64,000 nucleotides of DNA from Flavobacterium sp. GTDB taxonomy: Bacteria; Bacteroidota; Bacteroidia; Flavobacteriales; Flavobacteriaceae. The position numbers and the translations under genes were made by a program. The notes under the pieces were generated by a model. That model was not told the origin of the DNA, searched no databases, and worked only from the letters and a program-made list of their open reading frames with translations. Location: assembly GCA_014379405.1 (NCBI GenBank), contig JACMLU010000005.1, forward strand, positions 186,001 to 250,000, in the 5' to 3' direction. Every line of letters starts with the position of its first letter. The first letter of the stretch is position 1. Positions 1 to 10,127 of the stretch are shown piece by piece.

Positions 1-1492
1 CAATTAAATCTTCGATGCTTACGTCTCCACCTGAATATTCAATTTGAGAACGACGAGCGTCTCCGTATTTCTCACGGATTTCTTCTAATTCTTCTTTAAT
101 TAAAGCTGTTCTTAAATCAACATCAGCTAATAAAGCTTTCAAATGCTCGATTAATTTCATCAATTCTTCGTACTCTGCTCTTAGCTTGTCTTGTTCCAGA
201 CCTGTCAATTGGCGCAAACGCATTTCAACAATCGCTCTTGCTTGAATATCGGATAATTGGAATCTTTCGATTAATTTTTCTCTTGCTTCTTCCGTGTTTT
301 TTGAACTTCTGATCAAAGCAATTACTTCGTCAATATTATCCGAAGCAATAATCAAACCTTCTAAAATATGAGCTCTTTCCTCAGCTTTGCGCAATTCAAA
401 CTGTGTTCTACGAACTACTACATCGTGACGGTGCTCAATAAAATAGTGAATCATATCTTTTAGATTCAACATTTGTGGGCGACCTTTTACCAATGCAATA
501 TTGTTGACACTGAAAGAAGATTGTAACTGCGTGAATTTATAAAGAGTATTTAAAACCACATTTGGCGTGGCATCACGTTTCAAGATATAAACGATACGCA
601 TACCGTTTCTATCCGATTCGTCACGGATATTGGCAATTCCTTCTATTTTTTTGTCATTTACCAAATCAGCAGTACGCTTAATCATGTCTGCTTTATTAAC
701 TTGGTATGGAATTTCGGTAACGATGATGCACTCTCTTCCGTCCACTTCTTCAAAACCAACTTTGGCACGCATAACAATACGTCCACGACCTGTTTTGAAT
801 GCTTCACGAACGCCTTCATAACCATATATCACACCTCCAGTTGGAAAATCTGGTGCTTTGATATAAGTCATCAATTCGTCAATTTCTATATCGTTATTTT
901 CAAGATACGCCAATGTACCGTTGATAACTTCCGTTAAATTGTGAGGCGGCATATTCGTAGCCATACCTACGGCAATTCCGGTTGCTCCATTTATTAACAA
1001 AGTTGGAACTCTGGTTGGCATTACTTTTGGCTCATACAAGGTATCGTCAAAGTTGAGTTGAAAGTCAACCGTTTCTTTTTCAATATCGGCCATAATTTCT
1101 TCCGAAATCTTTTTCATTCTGGCTTCTGTATATCGCATCGCAGCTGGACTATCCCCATCGACAGAACCAAAGTTACCTTGACCGTCAACCAATAAATAAC
1201 GCATACTCCATTCTTGAGCCATACGAACCATGGCATCATAAACCGAAGTATCTCCGTGAGGGTGATACTTTCCTAAAACTTCTCCGACTATTCTCGCCGA
1301 TTTTTTGTGGGCAGATTTTGAAGTCACTCCTAAATCATACATTCCGTAAAGTACTCTTCGATGCACAGGTTTTAGACCATCCCTAACGTCAGGTAGCGCT
1401 CTTGATACAATTACAGACATCGAATAATCGATGTAAGCTGATTTCATTTCATCTTCAATGTTAATAGGAATTAACTTTTCTCCTTCAGACAT
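1..1492 (-). CDS. gyrA: DNA gyrase subunit A (partial, N-terminal ~497 residues)
   Basis: GyrA is the breakage-reunion subunit of DNA gyrase, introducing negative supercoils with GyrB in the cytoplasm. Reading the minus strand from the ATG at 1492 gives [20 protein letters not shown], then the winged-helix segment with [17 protein letters not shown] and the catalytic-tyrosine motif AAMRYTEAR. The frame stays open to base 1, so the C-terminal beta-pinwheel lies outside the window. The quinolone-determining position equivalent to E. coli Ser83 is Thr82, and the Asp87 equivalent is Asp86. I recall Thr82 as the wild-type residue in Flavobacterium psychrophilum, so no resistance allele is indicated. 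It diverges from clpC across a 264-bp spacer. Identity is very secure. Confidence 0.97.
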   Translation of the reverse strand, partial: MSEGEKLIPINIEDEMKSAYIDYSMSVIVSRALPDVRDGLKPVHRRVLYGMYDLGVTSKSAHKKSARIVGEVLGKYHPHGDTSVYDAMVRMAQEWSMRYLLVDGQGNFGSVDGDSPAAMRYTEARMKKISEEIMADIEKETVDFQLNFDDTLYEPKVMPTRVPTLLINGATGIAVGMATNMPPHNLTEVINGTLAYLENNDIEIDELMTYIKAPDFPTGGVIYGYEGVREAFKTGRGRIVMRAKVGFEEVDGRECIIVTEIPYQVNKADMIKRTADLVNDKKIEGIANIRDESDRNGMRIVYILKRDATPNVVLNTLYKFTQLQSSFSVNNIALVKGRPQMLNLKDMIHYFIEHRHDVVVRRTQFELRKAEERAHILEGLIIASDNIDEVIALIRSSKNTEEAREKLIERFQLSDIQARAIVEMRLRQLTGLEQDKLRAEYEELMKLIEHLKALLADVDLRTALIKEELEEIREKYGDARRSQIEYSGGDVSIEDLI

Positions 1493-1700
1493 AAGTTGTT
1501 ATATTTAATAAATTTAGTTTAGTTTCAAAACGTGCTAATATACACCTTTTAGATTTTTTTGCAGCCTTTTTACTCTACTAATTTCAATGATTTATTAACA
1601 AATTTTGGTTGTTTTTTAGTTAATAAATTAAGGAACTTTTAACGTTTTTTCCATTCTTTTTTTGTCAATTAGCTGACAGAAGTTCTTAAAAGGAATGGTT

Positions 1701-1732
1701 TTTGTTTTTCAGTTACAAATTCACTAAATTTA
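1701..1732 (+). promoter_or_regulatory. candidate clpC promoter (Bacteroidota -33/-7)
   Basis: TTTG at 1701-1704, a 20-bp gap and TAAATTTA at 1725-1732 resemble the Bacteroidota housekeeping consensus TTTG-N19-TAnnTTTG, with the last base of the -7 box off. It lies 25 bp before the clpC ATG in the gyrA-clpC divergent spacer. The spacer is very AT-rich, so chance matches are likely. No comparable box was found for gyrA. Confidence 0.35.
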
Positions 1733-1756
1733 CGTTTACAATTACAACATTATATT

Positions 1757-4300
1757 ATGGATGATAATTTTTCACCAAGGGTAAAAGATGTTATAACCTA
1801 TAGCAAAGAAGAAGCTTTGCGATTAGGCCATGACTTCATAGGAACCGAGCATTTAATACTTGGTATTCTTAGGGATGGCAATGGTAAAGCAATAAACATA
1901 CTAAATAATTTATCCATAGACTTAGACCATCTTCGAAGAAAGGTAGAAATCCTGAGCCCAGCCAGTCCTATAGTAGAAATCAATAACGAAAAAAAGAATC
2001 TACACCTGACACGACAAGCGGAACGGGCATTAAAAACTACTTTTCTGGAAGCTAAAGTATTTCACAGTACTTCCATCAGCACAGCACATTTATTGTTGTG
2101 TATTTTAAGAAATGAAAACGACCCAACAACCAAGCTATTGAATAAAATGAAAATTGATTACGATATAGCTAAAGAACAATATCTAAATATGACACCAAAC
2201 GAAGAAGATTTTATCGAAAACTTGCCAAGAAATGACGCTTACAACGAAGATTCAGGACAAGATGACAGTCTAAAGGAAGGAACTTTCAACAATCCAGCCA
2301 ATAAATCTAACAAGAAATCCAAGACTCCAGTTTTGGACAATTTTGGGAGAGATTTAACAGAAATGGCCGAAGAAGGAAAATTAGATCCTGTAGTGGGACG
2401 CGAAAAAGAAATTGAACGTGTTTCCCAAATTTTAAGCCGCCGTAAAAAGAACAATCCACTTCTTATAGGAGAACCGGGAGTAGGAAAATCAGCCATTGCC
2501 GAAGGATTAGCTTTACGCATTATTCAAAAGAAAGTATCCAGAATATTATTCAATAAAAGAGTTGTTACTTTAGATTTAGCTTCTTTAGTTGCCGGTACAA
2601 AATACCGTGGACAGTTTGAAGAACGCATGAAAGCCGTGATGAACGAATTGGAAAAAAACGACGATATTATCCTTTTCATTGACGAAATTCACACTATCGT
2701 TGGTGCTGGCGGAGCTACTGGCTCGCTAGATGCTTCCAATATGTTCAAACCCGCTTTGGCAAGAGGAGAAATACAATGTATTGGTGCTACAACATTAGAC
2801 GAATACAGACAATATATTGAAAAAGACGGAGCATTGGAAAGACGTTTCCAAAAAGTGATTGTGGAACCAACATCTGTTGAGGAAACCATCACCATTTTGA
2901 ACAACATCAAAGACAAATACGAAGATCACCACAACGTGACTTACACGGATGAAGCGATTGAAGCTTGCGTGAAATTGACCGATCGTTATATGTCAGAACG
3001 TTTCTTGCCGGACAAAGCCATCGATGCATTGGACGAAGCAGGTTCAAGAGTTCATATCGTAAACATTGATGTTCCAAAACAAATATTGGAATTGGAACGA
3101 CAATTGGAAGAAGTACGTGAATTAAAAAATTCTGTTGTCAAAAAACAGAAATATGAAGAAGCAGCCAAACTTCGCGACGACGAAAAACGAATCGAAAAAG
3201 ATTTGGCAATCGCCCAAGAACAATGGGACGAAGATTCTAAAAACAACAGAATACAAGTTACCGAAGACAATGTTGCCGACGTAGTTTCGATGATGACTGG
3301 AATTCCAGTAAATCGAATCGCACAAACCGAAAGCAACAAACTGGCTAAGTTACCTGAACTTATCGAAGGAAAAGTAATTGGACAAAAAGAAGCTGTAATG
3401 AAAATTGCACGCTCCATCCAAAGAAATCGTGCTGGATTAAAAGATCCAAATCGACCAATTGGTTCCTTCATTTTCTTGGGACAAACTGGTGTTGGTAAAA
3501 CCCAATTGGCCAAAGTTCTAGCGAAAGAATTATTTGATTCTGAAGATGCCTTGATACGAATTGATATGAGCGAGTATATGGAAAAATTTGCCATTTCAAG
3601 ATTAGTTGGAGCGCCTCCAGGATACGTTGGATACGAAGAAGGTGGTCAATTGACAGAAAAAGTACGTCGCAAACCATATTGTGTAGTGCTTTTGGATGAG
3701 ATCGAAAAAGCGCATCCAGACGTATTCAATATGATGCTTCAAGTTCTTGACGATGGATATTTAACCGATAGTTTAGGAAGAAAAATAGATTTCAAGAACA
3801 CGATTATCATTATGACTTCTAATGTGGGCGCACGCCAATTGAAGGATTTTGGTCAAGGTGTTGGTTTTGGAACTGCTGCCAAAGTAGCCCAAGCCGATGA
3901 TAATTCGAAAAGCATTATCGAAAATGCTTTGAAAAAAACCTTTGCTCCTGAATTCTTGAACAGAATTGACGACGTAATTGTTTTCAACGCATTGGAGAAA
4001 GAAGACATCAATTTGATTATTGAAATTGAATTGAAAAAATTATTCGCTCGAATCAAAGAACTAGGATATCAATTGAATCTTTCCGATACAGCGAAAGCCT
4101 TTATTGCCGACAAAGGTTTTGATAGACAATTTGGTGCAAGACCACTAAAAAGAGCTATTCAAAAATATGTTGAAGACGCACTTGCCGAAGAAATCATTAC
4201 TTCAAAAGTAGCAGTTGGTGACGAGATTTTTATGGACTTGGACGAAACTTTACAAGAACTGACCGTTACGGTTCATAAAGAAGAAAAACCTACCAACTAG
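1757..4300 (+). CDS. clpC: ATP-dependent Clp protease ATP-binding subunit ClpC
   Basis: A class I Clp/Hsp100 AAA+ unfoldase that feeds substrates to ClpP. The 847 residues show a Clp_N double repeat (about 1-145), a first AAA module with Walker A GEPGVGKS at 238-245 and Walker B LFIDEIHT, a UVR-type coiled middle segment at about 444-478 ([17 protein letters not shown]), and a second AAA module with Walker A GQTGVGKT near 575. The short UVR-bearing middle domain separates ClpC from ClpB, whose M-domain is much longer. Length is normal for the family. The ATG at 1757 opens directly on the conserved N-domain. A strong hairpin follows the stop codon, so it is probably monocistronic. No ClpP or McsB gene is nearby. 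Confidence 0.96.
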   Translation: MDDNFSPRVKDVITYSKEEALRLGHDFIGTEHLILGILRDGNGKAINILNNLSIDLDHLRRKVEILSPASPIVEINNEKKNLHLTRQAERALKTTFLEAKVFHSTSISTAHLLLCILRNENDPTTKLLNKMKIDYDIAKEQYLNMTPNEEDFIENLPRNDAYNEDSGQDDSLKEGTFNNPANKSNKKSKTPVLDNFGRDLTEMAEEGKLDPVVGREKEIERVSQILSRRKKNNPLLIGEPGVGKSAIAEGLALRIIQKKVSRILFNKRVVTLDLASLVAGTKYRGQFEERMKAVMNELEKNDDIILFIDEIHTIVGAGGATGSLDASNMFKPALARGEIQCIGATTLDEYRQYIEKDGALERRFQKVIVEPTSVEETITILNNIKDKYEDHHNVTYTDEAIEACVKLTDRYMSERFLPDKAIDALDEAGSRVHIVNIDVPKQILELERQLEEVRELKNSVVKKQKYEEAAKLRDDEKRIEKDLAIAQEQWDEDSKNNRIQVTEDNVADVVSMMTGIPVNRIAQTESNKLAKLPELIEGKVIGQKEAVMKIARSIQRNRAGLKDPNRPIGSFIFLGQTGVGKTQLAKVLAKELFDSEDALIRIDMSEYMEKFAISRLVGAPPGYVGYEEGGQLTEKVRRKPYCVVLLDEIEKAHPDVFNMMLQVLDDGYLTDSLGRKIDFKNTIIIMTSNVGARQLKDFGQGVGFGTAAKVAQADDNSKSIIENALKKTFAPEFLNRIDDVIVFNALEKEDINLIIEIELKKLFARIKELGYQLNLSDTAKAFIADKGFDRQFGARPLKRAIQKYVEDALAEEIITSKVAVGDEIFMDLDETLQELTVTVHKEEKPTN

Positions 4301-4322
4301 TCTCTTTTTTAGATATTTATAC

Positions 4323-4390
4323 AGCCACTAAATACATTAATTACACGAATTAATTTGTGAAATTAATGTATTTGGTGGCTATTTTTTTTT
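4323..4390 (+). terminator. intrinsic terminator after clpC
   Basis: Inverted arms at 4323-4342 and 4361-4380 pair over 20 bp with one G-T mismatch around an 18-base loop, and are followed at once by a run of nine T. It lies 23 bases after the clpC stop. Confidence 0.9.
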
Positions 4391-4503
4391 AATGAAGTTA
4401 ATGTGTCTAATTGAATTTATTGATTTAACCGTAAATTAACATCCAAAGTTCTTTTATCAATATATATTTACACTGGATTAAGGTCCAAATTTAAAACTCA
4501 TTT

Positions 4504-5871
4504 ATGTTACAAAGCAAAATTATATTGGGCAGTGAAGAATGGTGTTCCTTCCCTGAATTAGGAATTCCAACCATCAAGGCACGTGTAGATTCAGGCGCAA
4601 AAACTTCGGCATTGCACGCCATTAATATTGCTCCTTTCAAAAAAGAAAGCCAAAACTGGGTCAAATTTGACATCAATCCCATCCAAAACAACGTCAAAAC
4701 GGTTATTCATTGCGAAGCTCCCTTGATAGACAAAAGAGTAGTGAAAAGTTCCAGCGGGTTTCGAGAAGAACGTTACGTCATTCAAACCAATTTAGAAATT
4801 GGAAACTCCAATTGGGTTATCGAGATGACCTTGACCAATAGAGATTCTATGGGATTCCGAATGCTATTGGGTCGTGAAGCTATGAGCGGAAGAGTTTTGG
4901 TGGATCCCGAACAACAATATCTTTTGGGGCAACCTACTAGCGACAGCTTAAAGGAGGTCTATAAAAATTCCGAGAAAGCAAGTTCTGGTATTCGCATCGG
5001 ACTTTTGGCCAGTAATCCTGAGTTGTACAGCAACAAACGAATTATGGAAGCTGGCGAAATGCGAGGTCACGAAATGCACTTTTTGAACATCAAGGAATGC
5101 TATATGAAACTGGACGCCAAAACACCCGAAATACATTATCGTGGTGGACTGATTTTAAATCAATTTGATGCCGTTATTCCAAGGATTCGTCCCAGCATCA
5201 CTTTTTACGGCTGTGCTTTGACCCGACAATTTGAAGCCATGAATGTTTATTGTTTGAATTCGTCAACTGCAATAACGCAATCAAGAGATAAATTATTTTC
5301 CCTGCAATTACTATTGCAAAGCGGAATCGAAATTCCAACTACAGGTTTCGCCAATTCGCCTTTGGACACCGATGATTTGATAAAAATGGTGGGAGGTTCT
5401 CCCCTTATCGTAAAATTATTGGAAGGAACACAAGGAAAAGGAGTCGTTTTGGCCGAAACCAAGAAAGCTGCAGAAAGCGTTATCAATGCATTCAAAAGTT
5501 TAAATGCCAACATATTGGTACAAGAATTCATCAAAGAAGCCGACGGAAAAGACTTGCGTTTGTTTGTAATTGACGGGAAAGTAGTGGCTGCCATTCAAAG
5601 AGAAGCACTACCAGGCGAATTCAGAGCGAACATTCATCTTGGAGGAACCGCTTCGGTTATAAAACCAACTCCAGAAGAGAAAAAAATTGCCATTCGTGCT
5701 GCCAAAGCGATGGATTTAAAAGTCGCAGGAGTCGATATTATTCGTTCTTCCAAAGGACCTTTGTTGCTTGAAGTGAACTCTTCACCAGGACTCGAAGGAA
5801 TTGAAGGTGCCACCAATAAAGACATTGCTGGAGAAATGATTCGTGCTATTGAGAAGAATTTTAAATTATAG
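4504..5871 (+). CDS. rimK: RimB-RimK fusion: retropepsin-like protease domain plus ATP-grasp glutamate ligase
   Basis: The 455 residues contain two modules. Residues about 1-145 match the PF05618 (RimB-type, 'ATP-dependent zinc protease') fold, with the retropepsin-like aspartate motif [11 protein letters not shown] at 29-39 and a later [15 protein letters not shown] segment. From about residue 158 ([10 protein letters not shown]) there is a RimK ATP-grasp ligase, with [11 protein letters not shown] and the metal/ATP-binding [15 protein letters not shown] near the C-terminus. RimK adds glutamates to the C-terminus of ribosomal protein S6, and in Pseudomonas RimB is a separate protein acting on the same modification. 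Here both are one polypeptide. The substrate is inferred from the family; other RimK relatives ligate different amino acids. A DUF421 gene follows 43 bp later. Confidence 0.88.
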   Translation: MLQSKIILGSEEWCSFPELGIPTIKARVDSGAKTSALHAINIAPFKKESQNWVKFDINPIQNNVKTVIHCEAPLIDKRVVKSSSGFREERYVIQTNLEIGNSNWVIEMTLTNRDSMGFRMLLGREAMSGRVLVDPEQQYLLGQPTSDSLKEVYKNSEKASSGIRIGLLASNPELYSNKRIMEAGEMRGHEMHFLNIKECYMKLDAKTPEIHYRGGLILNQFDAVIPRIRPSITFYGCALTRQFEAMNVYCLNSSTAITQSRDKLFSLQLLLQSGIEIPTTGFANSPLDTDDLIKMVGGSPLIVKLLEGTQGKGVVLAETKKAAESVINAFKSLNANILVQEFIKEADGKDLRLFVIDGKVVAAIQREALPGEFRANIHLGGTASVIKPTPEEKKIAIRAAKAMDLKVAGVDIIRSSKGPLLLEVNSSPGLEGIEGATNKDIAGEMIRAIEKNFKL

Positions 5872-5914
5872 TACTAGTTGTGCTGAATGTTGAGTAACTT
5901 TAAACAAAAAAAGT

Positions 5915-6424
5915 ATGAATCCTTATCTTGACATCATCATCCGAAGTGCTTCCGTGTATCTTTTTATGCTCATCGCTATACGGATTTTTGGCAAGAAGGA
6001 ATTATCACAACTCAACAGCGCCGATGTAATTCTAATTTTATTGATTAGCAACTCGGTACAAAATTCAATGGTAGGGAGCAACATCAGTCTTTTAGGAGGT
6101 TTGGCTGCAGCAAGCGTACTTTTTGCTATCAACTTTATGCTAAAAAAACTGATGTATAAGTTCCCCAAATTCAGCGAATTAATGCAAGAAAAACCAGAAA
6201 TTTTAATCCACGATGGGAAACTGGATTTCAAAGCATTAAGCAAATTAAACATCACATCCGATGAAATAAAAGAAGCCATTCGGGAACACGGAATCGAAAA
6301 TTTTACCGATGTAAAACTGGCAATGCTAGAAATTGATGGCAACATCAGCATCATTTCTGGCGAAAAAAATCTTCGTCAATCGCATTACAAAAGGCTAAAA
6401 AGAACCAAAAAAACAATGGGGTAA
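5915..6424 (+). CDS. DUF421 (YetF-like) membrane protein
   Basis: 169 residues. The N-terminal third holds two to three membrane segments (SVYLFMLIAIRIFGKKELSQ; LLGGLAAASVLFAINFML) containing the family signature R-x-FGKKELSQLNSAD. A short soluble C-terminal domain follows (PEILIHDGKLDFKALSKLNI, then a segment with VKLAMLEIDGNISII). This is the arrangement of the DUF421/YetF family, whose biochemical role is not settled. It lies 43 bp downstream of the RimB-RimK fusion on the same strand and may be cotranscribed. A perfect inverted repeat after the stop probably ends the transcript. Confidence 0.85.
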   Translation: MNPYLDIIIRSASVYLFMLIAIRIFGKKELSQLNSADVILILLISNSVQNSMVGSNISLLGGLAAASVLFAINFMLKKLMYKFPKFSELMQEKPEILIHDGKLDFKALSKLNITSDEIKEAIREHGIENFTDVKLAMLEIDGNISIISGEKNLRQSHYKRLKRTKKTMG

Positions 6425-6440
6425 TCGTTTTAAGGCTTTT

Positions 6441-6510
6441 GTCATTGCGAGGAACGAAGCAATCCTAAAATGAGAGCAACAAATGGGATTGCTTCGTTCC
6501 TCGCAATGAC
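6441..6510. repeat. perfect 25-bp inverted repeat with conserved loop core (dispersed repeat, copy 1)
   Basis: Arms at 6441-6465 and 6486-6510 are exact reverse complements over 25 bp around a 20-base loop. The loop plus adjoining arm (AAAATGAGAGCAACAAATG then GGATT) matches the element at 24308-24406 in 21 of 24 positions although the stems differ. It sits between the convergent DUF421 and copA genes and could also serve as a bidirectional terminator. The arm contains GTCATTGCGAGGAACGAAGC, a palindrome type I recall from many bacterial genomes. Confidence 0.85.
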
Positions 6511-6520
6511 ATATATGGTA

Positions 6521-9049
6521 TTACATTTTAAAACTCCTCAATCGCAACGAATTCACGATTACAGAAACGGAACTAAAACTCATTGCAGCCGCAGCAATCA
6601 TGGGTGATAACAACAATCCAAAAACGGGATACAACATTCCCGAAGCCACCGAAATTCCCAAAACATTGTAGATAAACGCAAAAAACAAATTCTGTTTGAT
6701 GTTGCTCATTACAGCGTGACTTAGTTTTTTGGCTTTCACGATGCCTTGTAAATCCCCTTTTACCAATGTGATTTTGGCACTTTCAATCGCCACATCGGTT
6801 CCCGTTCCCATCGCGATTCCAATGTCGGCTTGCGCCAATGCTGGAGCGTCATTTATTCCATCACCAGCCATAGCTACAATTTTTCCTTCGGCTTGCAGTC
6901 TTTTGATTTCATTGAGTTTGTCTTCGGGCAAACAATTGGCAATAAAACTGCTCAAATGCAATTCCTCAGCGACTGCTTTAGCTGTATTTTCATTATCTCC
7001 TGTCAGCATAATCACTTCAACGCCTTGGCGAATCAATTCCTTGACAGCATCGGCACTCGTTGCTTTTATTTTATCGGAAATGGACACAAAACCAACCGCT
7101 ATTCCATCAACGGAAATATAGGAAACCGTTTTTCCCAGTTTTTGTTCGGCAATGATTTTGGTCTCTAAATCCTCGGAAACACTTGCATTTACTTGCTCCA
7201 TCAACTTTTTGTTTCCCAAAGCGACTTTATTGTTGACTACCGTTCCAATAACGCCTTTACCAGAAATGGCTTCAAAATCTTTCACTTCTGTTAAAGTAAC
7301 TTTTTTTTCTTTGGCATAATTCACCACGGCTTGCGCCAAAGGATGTTCACTGTATTGATTCAACGAAGCGATGTTTTGCAATAAATTATCGACTTCATTA
7401 TTTGAAGAAAATACTTGTTCCACCGAAGGTTTCCCCTCGGTAATCGTTCCTGTTTTATCAGTTATCAAGACATTGACTTTGTTCATATTTTCCAAGGCTT
7501 CGGCATTTTTGATCAAAACTCCCGACTGTGCTCCTTTGCCTACTCCAACCATCACCGACATGGGCGTGGCCAATCCCAAAGCGCAAGGACAAGCAATAAT
7601 CAACACCGCAACGGCATTGATAAAACCGTAAACCATTGCTGGTTCTGGACCAAAATTTGCCCAGACTATAAATGTCACTATTGAAATTCCCACCACCGTT
7701 GGTACAAAATATTTGGCGATGCTATCGGCCAATTTCTGGATGGGTGCTCTCGAACGACTGGCGTCATTGACCATTTGCACGATTTGCGAAAGCAGTGTTT
7801 CAGAGCCTATTTTTTCGGCCAGCATCACGAAAGATTTGTTGCCGTTGATGGTTCCGGCTATGACGGCATCACCCGTCGTTTTATCAACAGGAATGGGTTC
7901 TCCCGAAATCATCGATTCGTCTATGGTGCTTTCGCCATCGGTTATTTTCCCGTCCACAGGGATTTTTTCGCCGGGTTTTACACGCAATGCATCACCTTTC
8001 TTGATGTCGTGAATAGAGATTACTTTGTCCACACCGCCAACAACCAAAGTGGCTTCGGTTGGGGCAAGTTTCAATAATTCCTTTATGGCTTTATTCGTTT
8101 GTCCGTGGGCTCTGGCTTCCATTAATTGTCCCAACAAAACCAAGGTCAAGATTACGACAGTGGCTTCAAAATAGAGCGAAACCGTGCCGTGATGTTTGAA
8201 TTCGTCTGGAAAGAATTCGGGAAATATAAGTCCTGCCACGCTAAACAAAAAGGCAACGCCAGTGCCAATTCCTATCAAGGTGAACATATTAAGATTCCAT
8301 GTCAGGATGGATTTCCAGGCGCGTTCAAAAAAGATCCAACCCGCATAAAAAACCACGGGAAGCGTCAGGATAAATTGCACCCAATTCCATTTTTGCATTT
8401 CCATTAGCTGCAATAACGGATTGTTCTGTAGCATTTCCATCATCGAAATAATAAAAACGGGAATGGTAAACAGCAACGCAATTTTCATTTTGTGTAACAA
8501 GTCTTTATACGACTTATTATCTTCCTCGTCCACGGGTTGCATTGGAACCAAATCCATTCCGCAAATAGGACAGTTTCCAGGTCCGTCTTGCACAATCTCA
8601 GGATGCATAGGGCAAGTGTACATTGTTTTGGAAGTCATTAATTCAGGTGCTTTTATTAAGTCCATTCCGCAAACGGGACAATCACCGGCTTGGTCATATA
8701 CTTTTTCGCCTTCGCAAAACATTGGACAATAATATTTACCCGAAGCACTTTTAGGCAAAACCACAGCCTCGTGATTTGATTTTCCTCCACAACACGATTT
8801 TGCCACAGGAGTTTCTTCCGTTTTAGGCTTGGTAGCCATCGCATCACTTTCTGCAATAGTATATTTTCCGGCTTCGTATAATGCTTTCTGGAATTTAAAA
8901 AGGGGAACGTGTTTTTCCATTGTAATGGTCGCCATTGGCGGATCCAAACTAACCGTGGCTTCCACTCCATCGATGGTGTTCAATGCTTTTTCGACTTTTG
9001 TACGACAGCCGTTGCAGGACATATCGGTAATAGTATAAGTATGTGTCAT
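6521..9049 (-). CDS. copA: copper-translocating P1B-type ATPase
   Basis: An inner-membrane ATPase predicted to export Cu(I). The 842 residues begin with a heavy-metal-associated domain (DMSCNGC, Cys12/Cys15), then a CC pair at 86-87 and two heavy-metal-binding zinc-ribbon-like repeats at about 106-131 (YYCPMFCEGEKVYDQ, CPVCGMDL) and 144-168 (YTCPMHPEIVQDGPGN, CPICGMDL). The ATPase core has the CPC ion motif at 487-489, the phosphorylated Asp531 in DKTGTITEG, the EHPLAQA histidine-proline motif and MAGDGINDAPAL. CPC places it in the Cu(+)/Ag(+) subgroup. An AraC-type regulator with its own CxxC lies directly upstream on the same strand, suggesting a metal-response unit. Silver transport cannot be excluded. 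Confidence 0.95.
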   Translation of the reverse strand: MTHTYTITDMSCNGCRTKVEKALNTIDGVEATVSLDPPMATITMEKHVPLFKFQKALYEAGKYTIAESDAMATKPKTEETPVAKSCCGGKSNHEAVVLPKSASGKYYCPMFCEGEKVYDQAGDCPVCGMDLIKAPELMTSKTMYTCPMHPEIVQDGPGNCPICGMDLVPMQPVDEEDNKSYKDLLHKMKIALLFTIPVFIISMMEMLQNNPLLQLMEMQKWNWVQFILTLPVVFYAGWIFFERAWKSILTWNLNMFTLIGIGTGVAFLFSVAGLIFPEFFPDEFKHHGTVSLYFEATVVILTLVLLGQLMEARAHGQTNKAIKELLKLAPTEATLVVGGVDKVISIHDIKKGDALRVKPGEKIPVDGKITDGESTIDESMISGEPIPVDKTTGDAVIAGTINGNKSFVMLAEKIGSETLLSQIVQMVNDASRSRAPIQKLADSIAKYFVPTVVGISIVTFIVWANFGPEPAMVYGFINAVAVLIIACPCALGLATPMSVMVGVGKGAQSGVLIKNAEALENMNKVNVLITDKTGTITEGKPSVEQVFSSNNEVDNLLQNIASLNQYSEHPLAQAVVNYAKEKKVTLTEVKDFEAISGKGVIGTVVNNKVALGNKKLMEQVNASVSEDLETKIIAEQKLGKTVSYISVDGIAVGFVSISDKIKATSADAVKELIRQGVEVIMLTGDNENTAKAVAEELHLSSFIANCLPEDKLNEIKRLQAEGKIVAMAGDGINDAPALAQADIGIAMGTGTDVAIESAKITLVKGDLQGIVKAKKLSHAVMSNIKQNLFFAFIYNVLGISVASGMLYPVFGLLLSPMIAAAAMSFSSVSVIVNSLRLRSFKM

Positions 9050-9171
9050 TTGATTATTAAATTAAATTTTACAATACAAATATCCGAAAGGCATCCGTTT
9101 TCATTATTACACAATTTTGGAAATGTTTTGTATGATTTTTAAATTAAACTGTTTAACATAAATCTTTTTCT

Positions 9172-9350
9172 TTTTTTTAAACGCATAGAAACATAGGTAT
9201 TGTTGATTTTAATTAGTCGTTTCACTTTATTTTAGAGGACATAGTCGAAGTAAAACCAAAAATTGATTTTACTTCGACTATGATTTACTATCTCTAAGTG
9301 AAACGTCTTAGTTTATTTACACAATCTATCTTTCTATGCGTTTAAAAAAA
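9172..9350. repeat. 179-bp nested palindrome (MITE-like) between regulator and copA
   Basis: Three pairs of arms share one centre near 9261. The outer arms 9172-9191 and 9331-9350 are perfect over 20 bp (core AAACGCATAGAAA). The middle arms 9215-9227 and 9296-9308 match in 12 of 13. The inner arms 9240-9255 and 9267-9282 are perfect over 16 bp (CATAGTCGAAGTAAAA). No coding frame and no clear target duplication are seen. It fills most of the gap between the AraC-type regulator and copA, so it may act as a terminator or attenuator, or be an inserted miniature element. Confidence 0.85.
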
Positions 9351-9363
9351 CTAAATTAACAGG

Positions 9364-9930
9364 TTAATCAATTAAATTATCGATTTGCTTTCTCTTTGCT
9401 TCTTTCAATTTCTTGAAATGAGTGGGTGTGAAACCCGTTACTTTCTTGAACTGGTTGCTCAAATGCGCCACATTGCTGTAGTTGAGTTGAATGGCAATTT
9501 CACTCAAGGTCAATTCGTTGTACATTAACAATTCTTTTGCTTTTTCAATTTTTTGGGCTATAAAATAATGTTCAATAGTGCTGCCTTCGGTTTCCGAAAA
9601 AAGGTTACTCAAGGCACTGTAATCTTGCTTTAAATCCTCGGCTAAATAAGTGGATAAATTAATTTTCAATTTCTCGTTTTGATAGTGAACCAAATCAATG
9701 ATCAAGTTCTTGATGCGCTCGATGGTCTTGCTTATTTTATCGTCCAACAATTCGAATCCAAGGGTGTTCAGGTTTTTTGCCAAAGTTTGCTTTTCGCTTT
9801 CCTCTAAATTTCTGAAAAGTTCCACTTCGCCCAATTGTATCGAAATAACGGGAATTTGCATTTTCTCTAATTCAGATTGAACGGCCATTTCGCAACGACC
9901 ACAAACCATGTTTTTGATGTAAAGCTTCAT
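9364..9930 (-). CDS. AraC-type transcriptional regulator with N-terminal HMA-like CxxC segment
   Basis: 188 residues. The N-terminus, MKLYIKNMVCGRCEMAVQ, looks like the start of a heavy-metal-associated domain, with Cys10 and Cys13 in the position of the metal-binding CxxC. The last ~90 residues form an AraC-type double helix-turn-helix (ELTLSEIAIQLNYSNVAHLS, then QFKKVTGFTPTHFKKLK). There is no sugar-binding cupin domain as in classical AraC. It lies upstream of copA on the same strand, separated by a 179-bp palindrome. I infer a Cu(I)/Ag(I)-responsive regulator of copA; this is inference from context and the CxxC, not shown by the sequence. Confidence 0.82.
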   Translation of the reverse strand: MKLYIKNMVCGRCEMAVQSELEKMQIPVISIQLGEVELFRNLEESEKQTLAKNLNTLGFELLDDKISKTIERIKNLIIDLVHYQNEKLKINLSTYLAEDLKQDYSALSNLFSETEGSTIEHYFIAQKIEKAKELLMYNELTLSEIAIQLNYSNVAHLSNQFKKVTGFTPTHFKKLKEAKRKQIDNLID

Positions 9931-10127
9931 TGAAGTATTTTAATTTTAGGATATAAATTTAGGGAATTTTTGTTGAAGGAAGCTGGCGGAATTTTAATAA
10001 TTTTTAGATTACGGCAATCGCAAGACCATAAAAATTTACCCCCACATAAGTACGAAAAGTCAGCAACAAATAAAAAGTCCTGTCGATGATTTGTAAAGAA
10101 TTATTTATATATTTGAATTAAAATAAA

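Noticed and set aside
1201..1260. Quinolone-resistance mutation in gyrA (Thr82)
   Set aside because: Thr at this position is the normal residue in flavobacteria as far as I recall, so it is not evidence of resistance.
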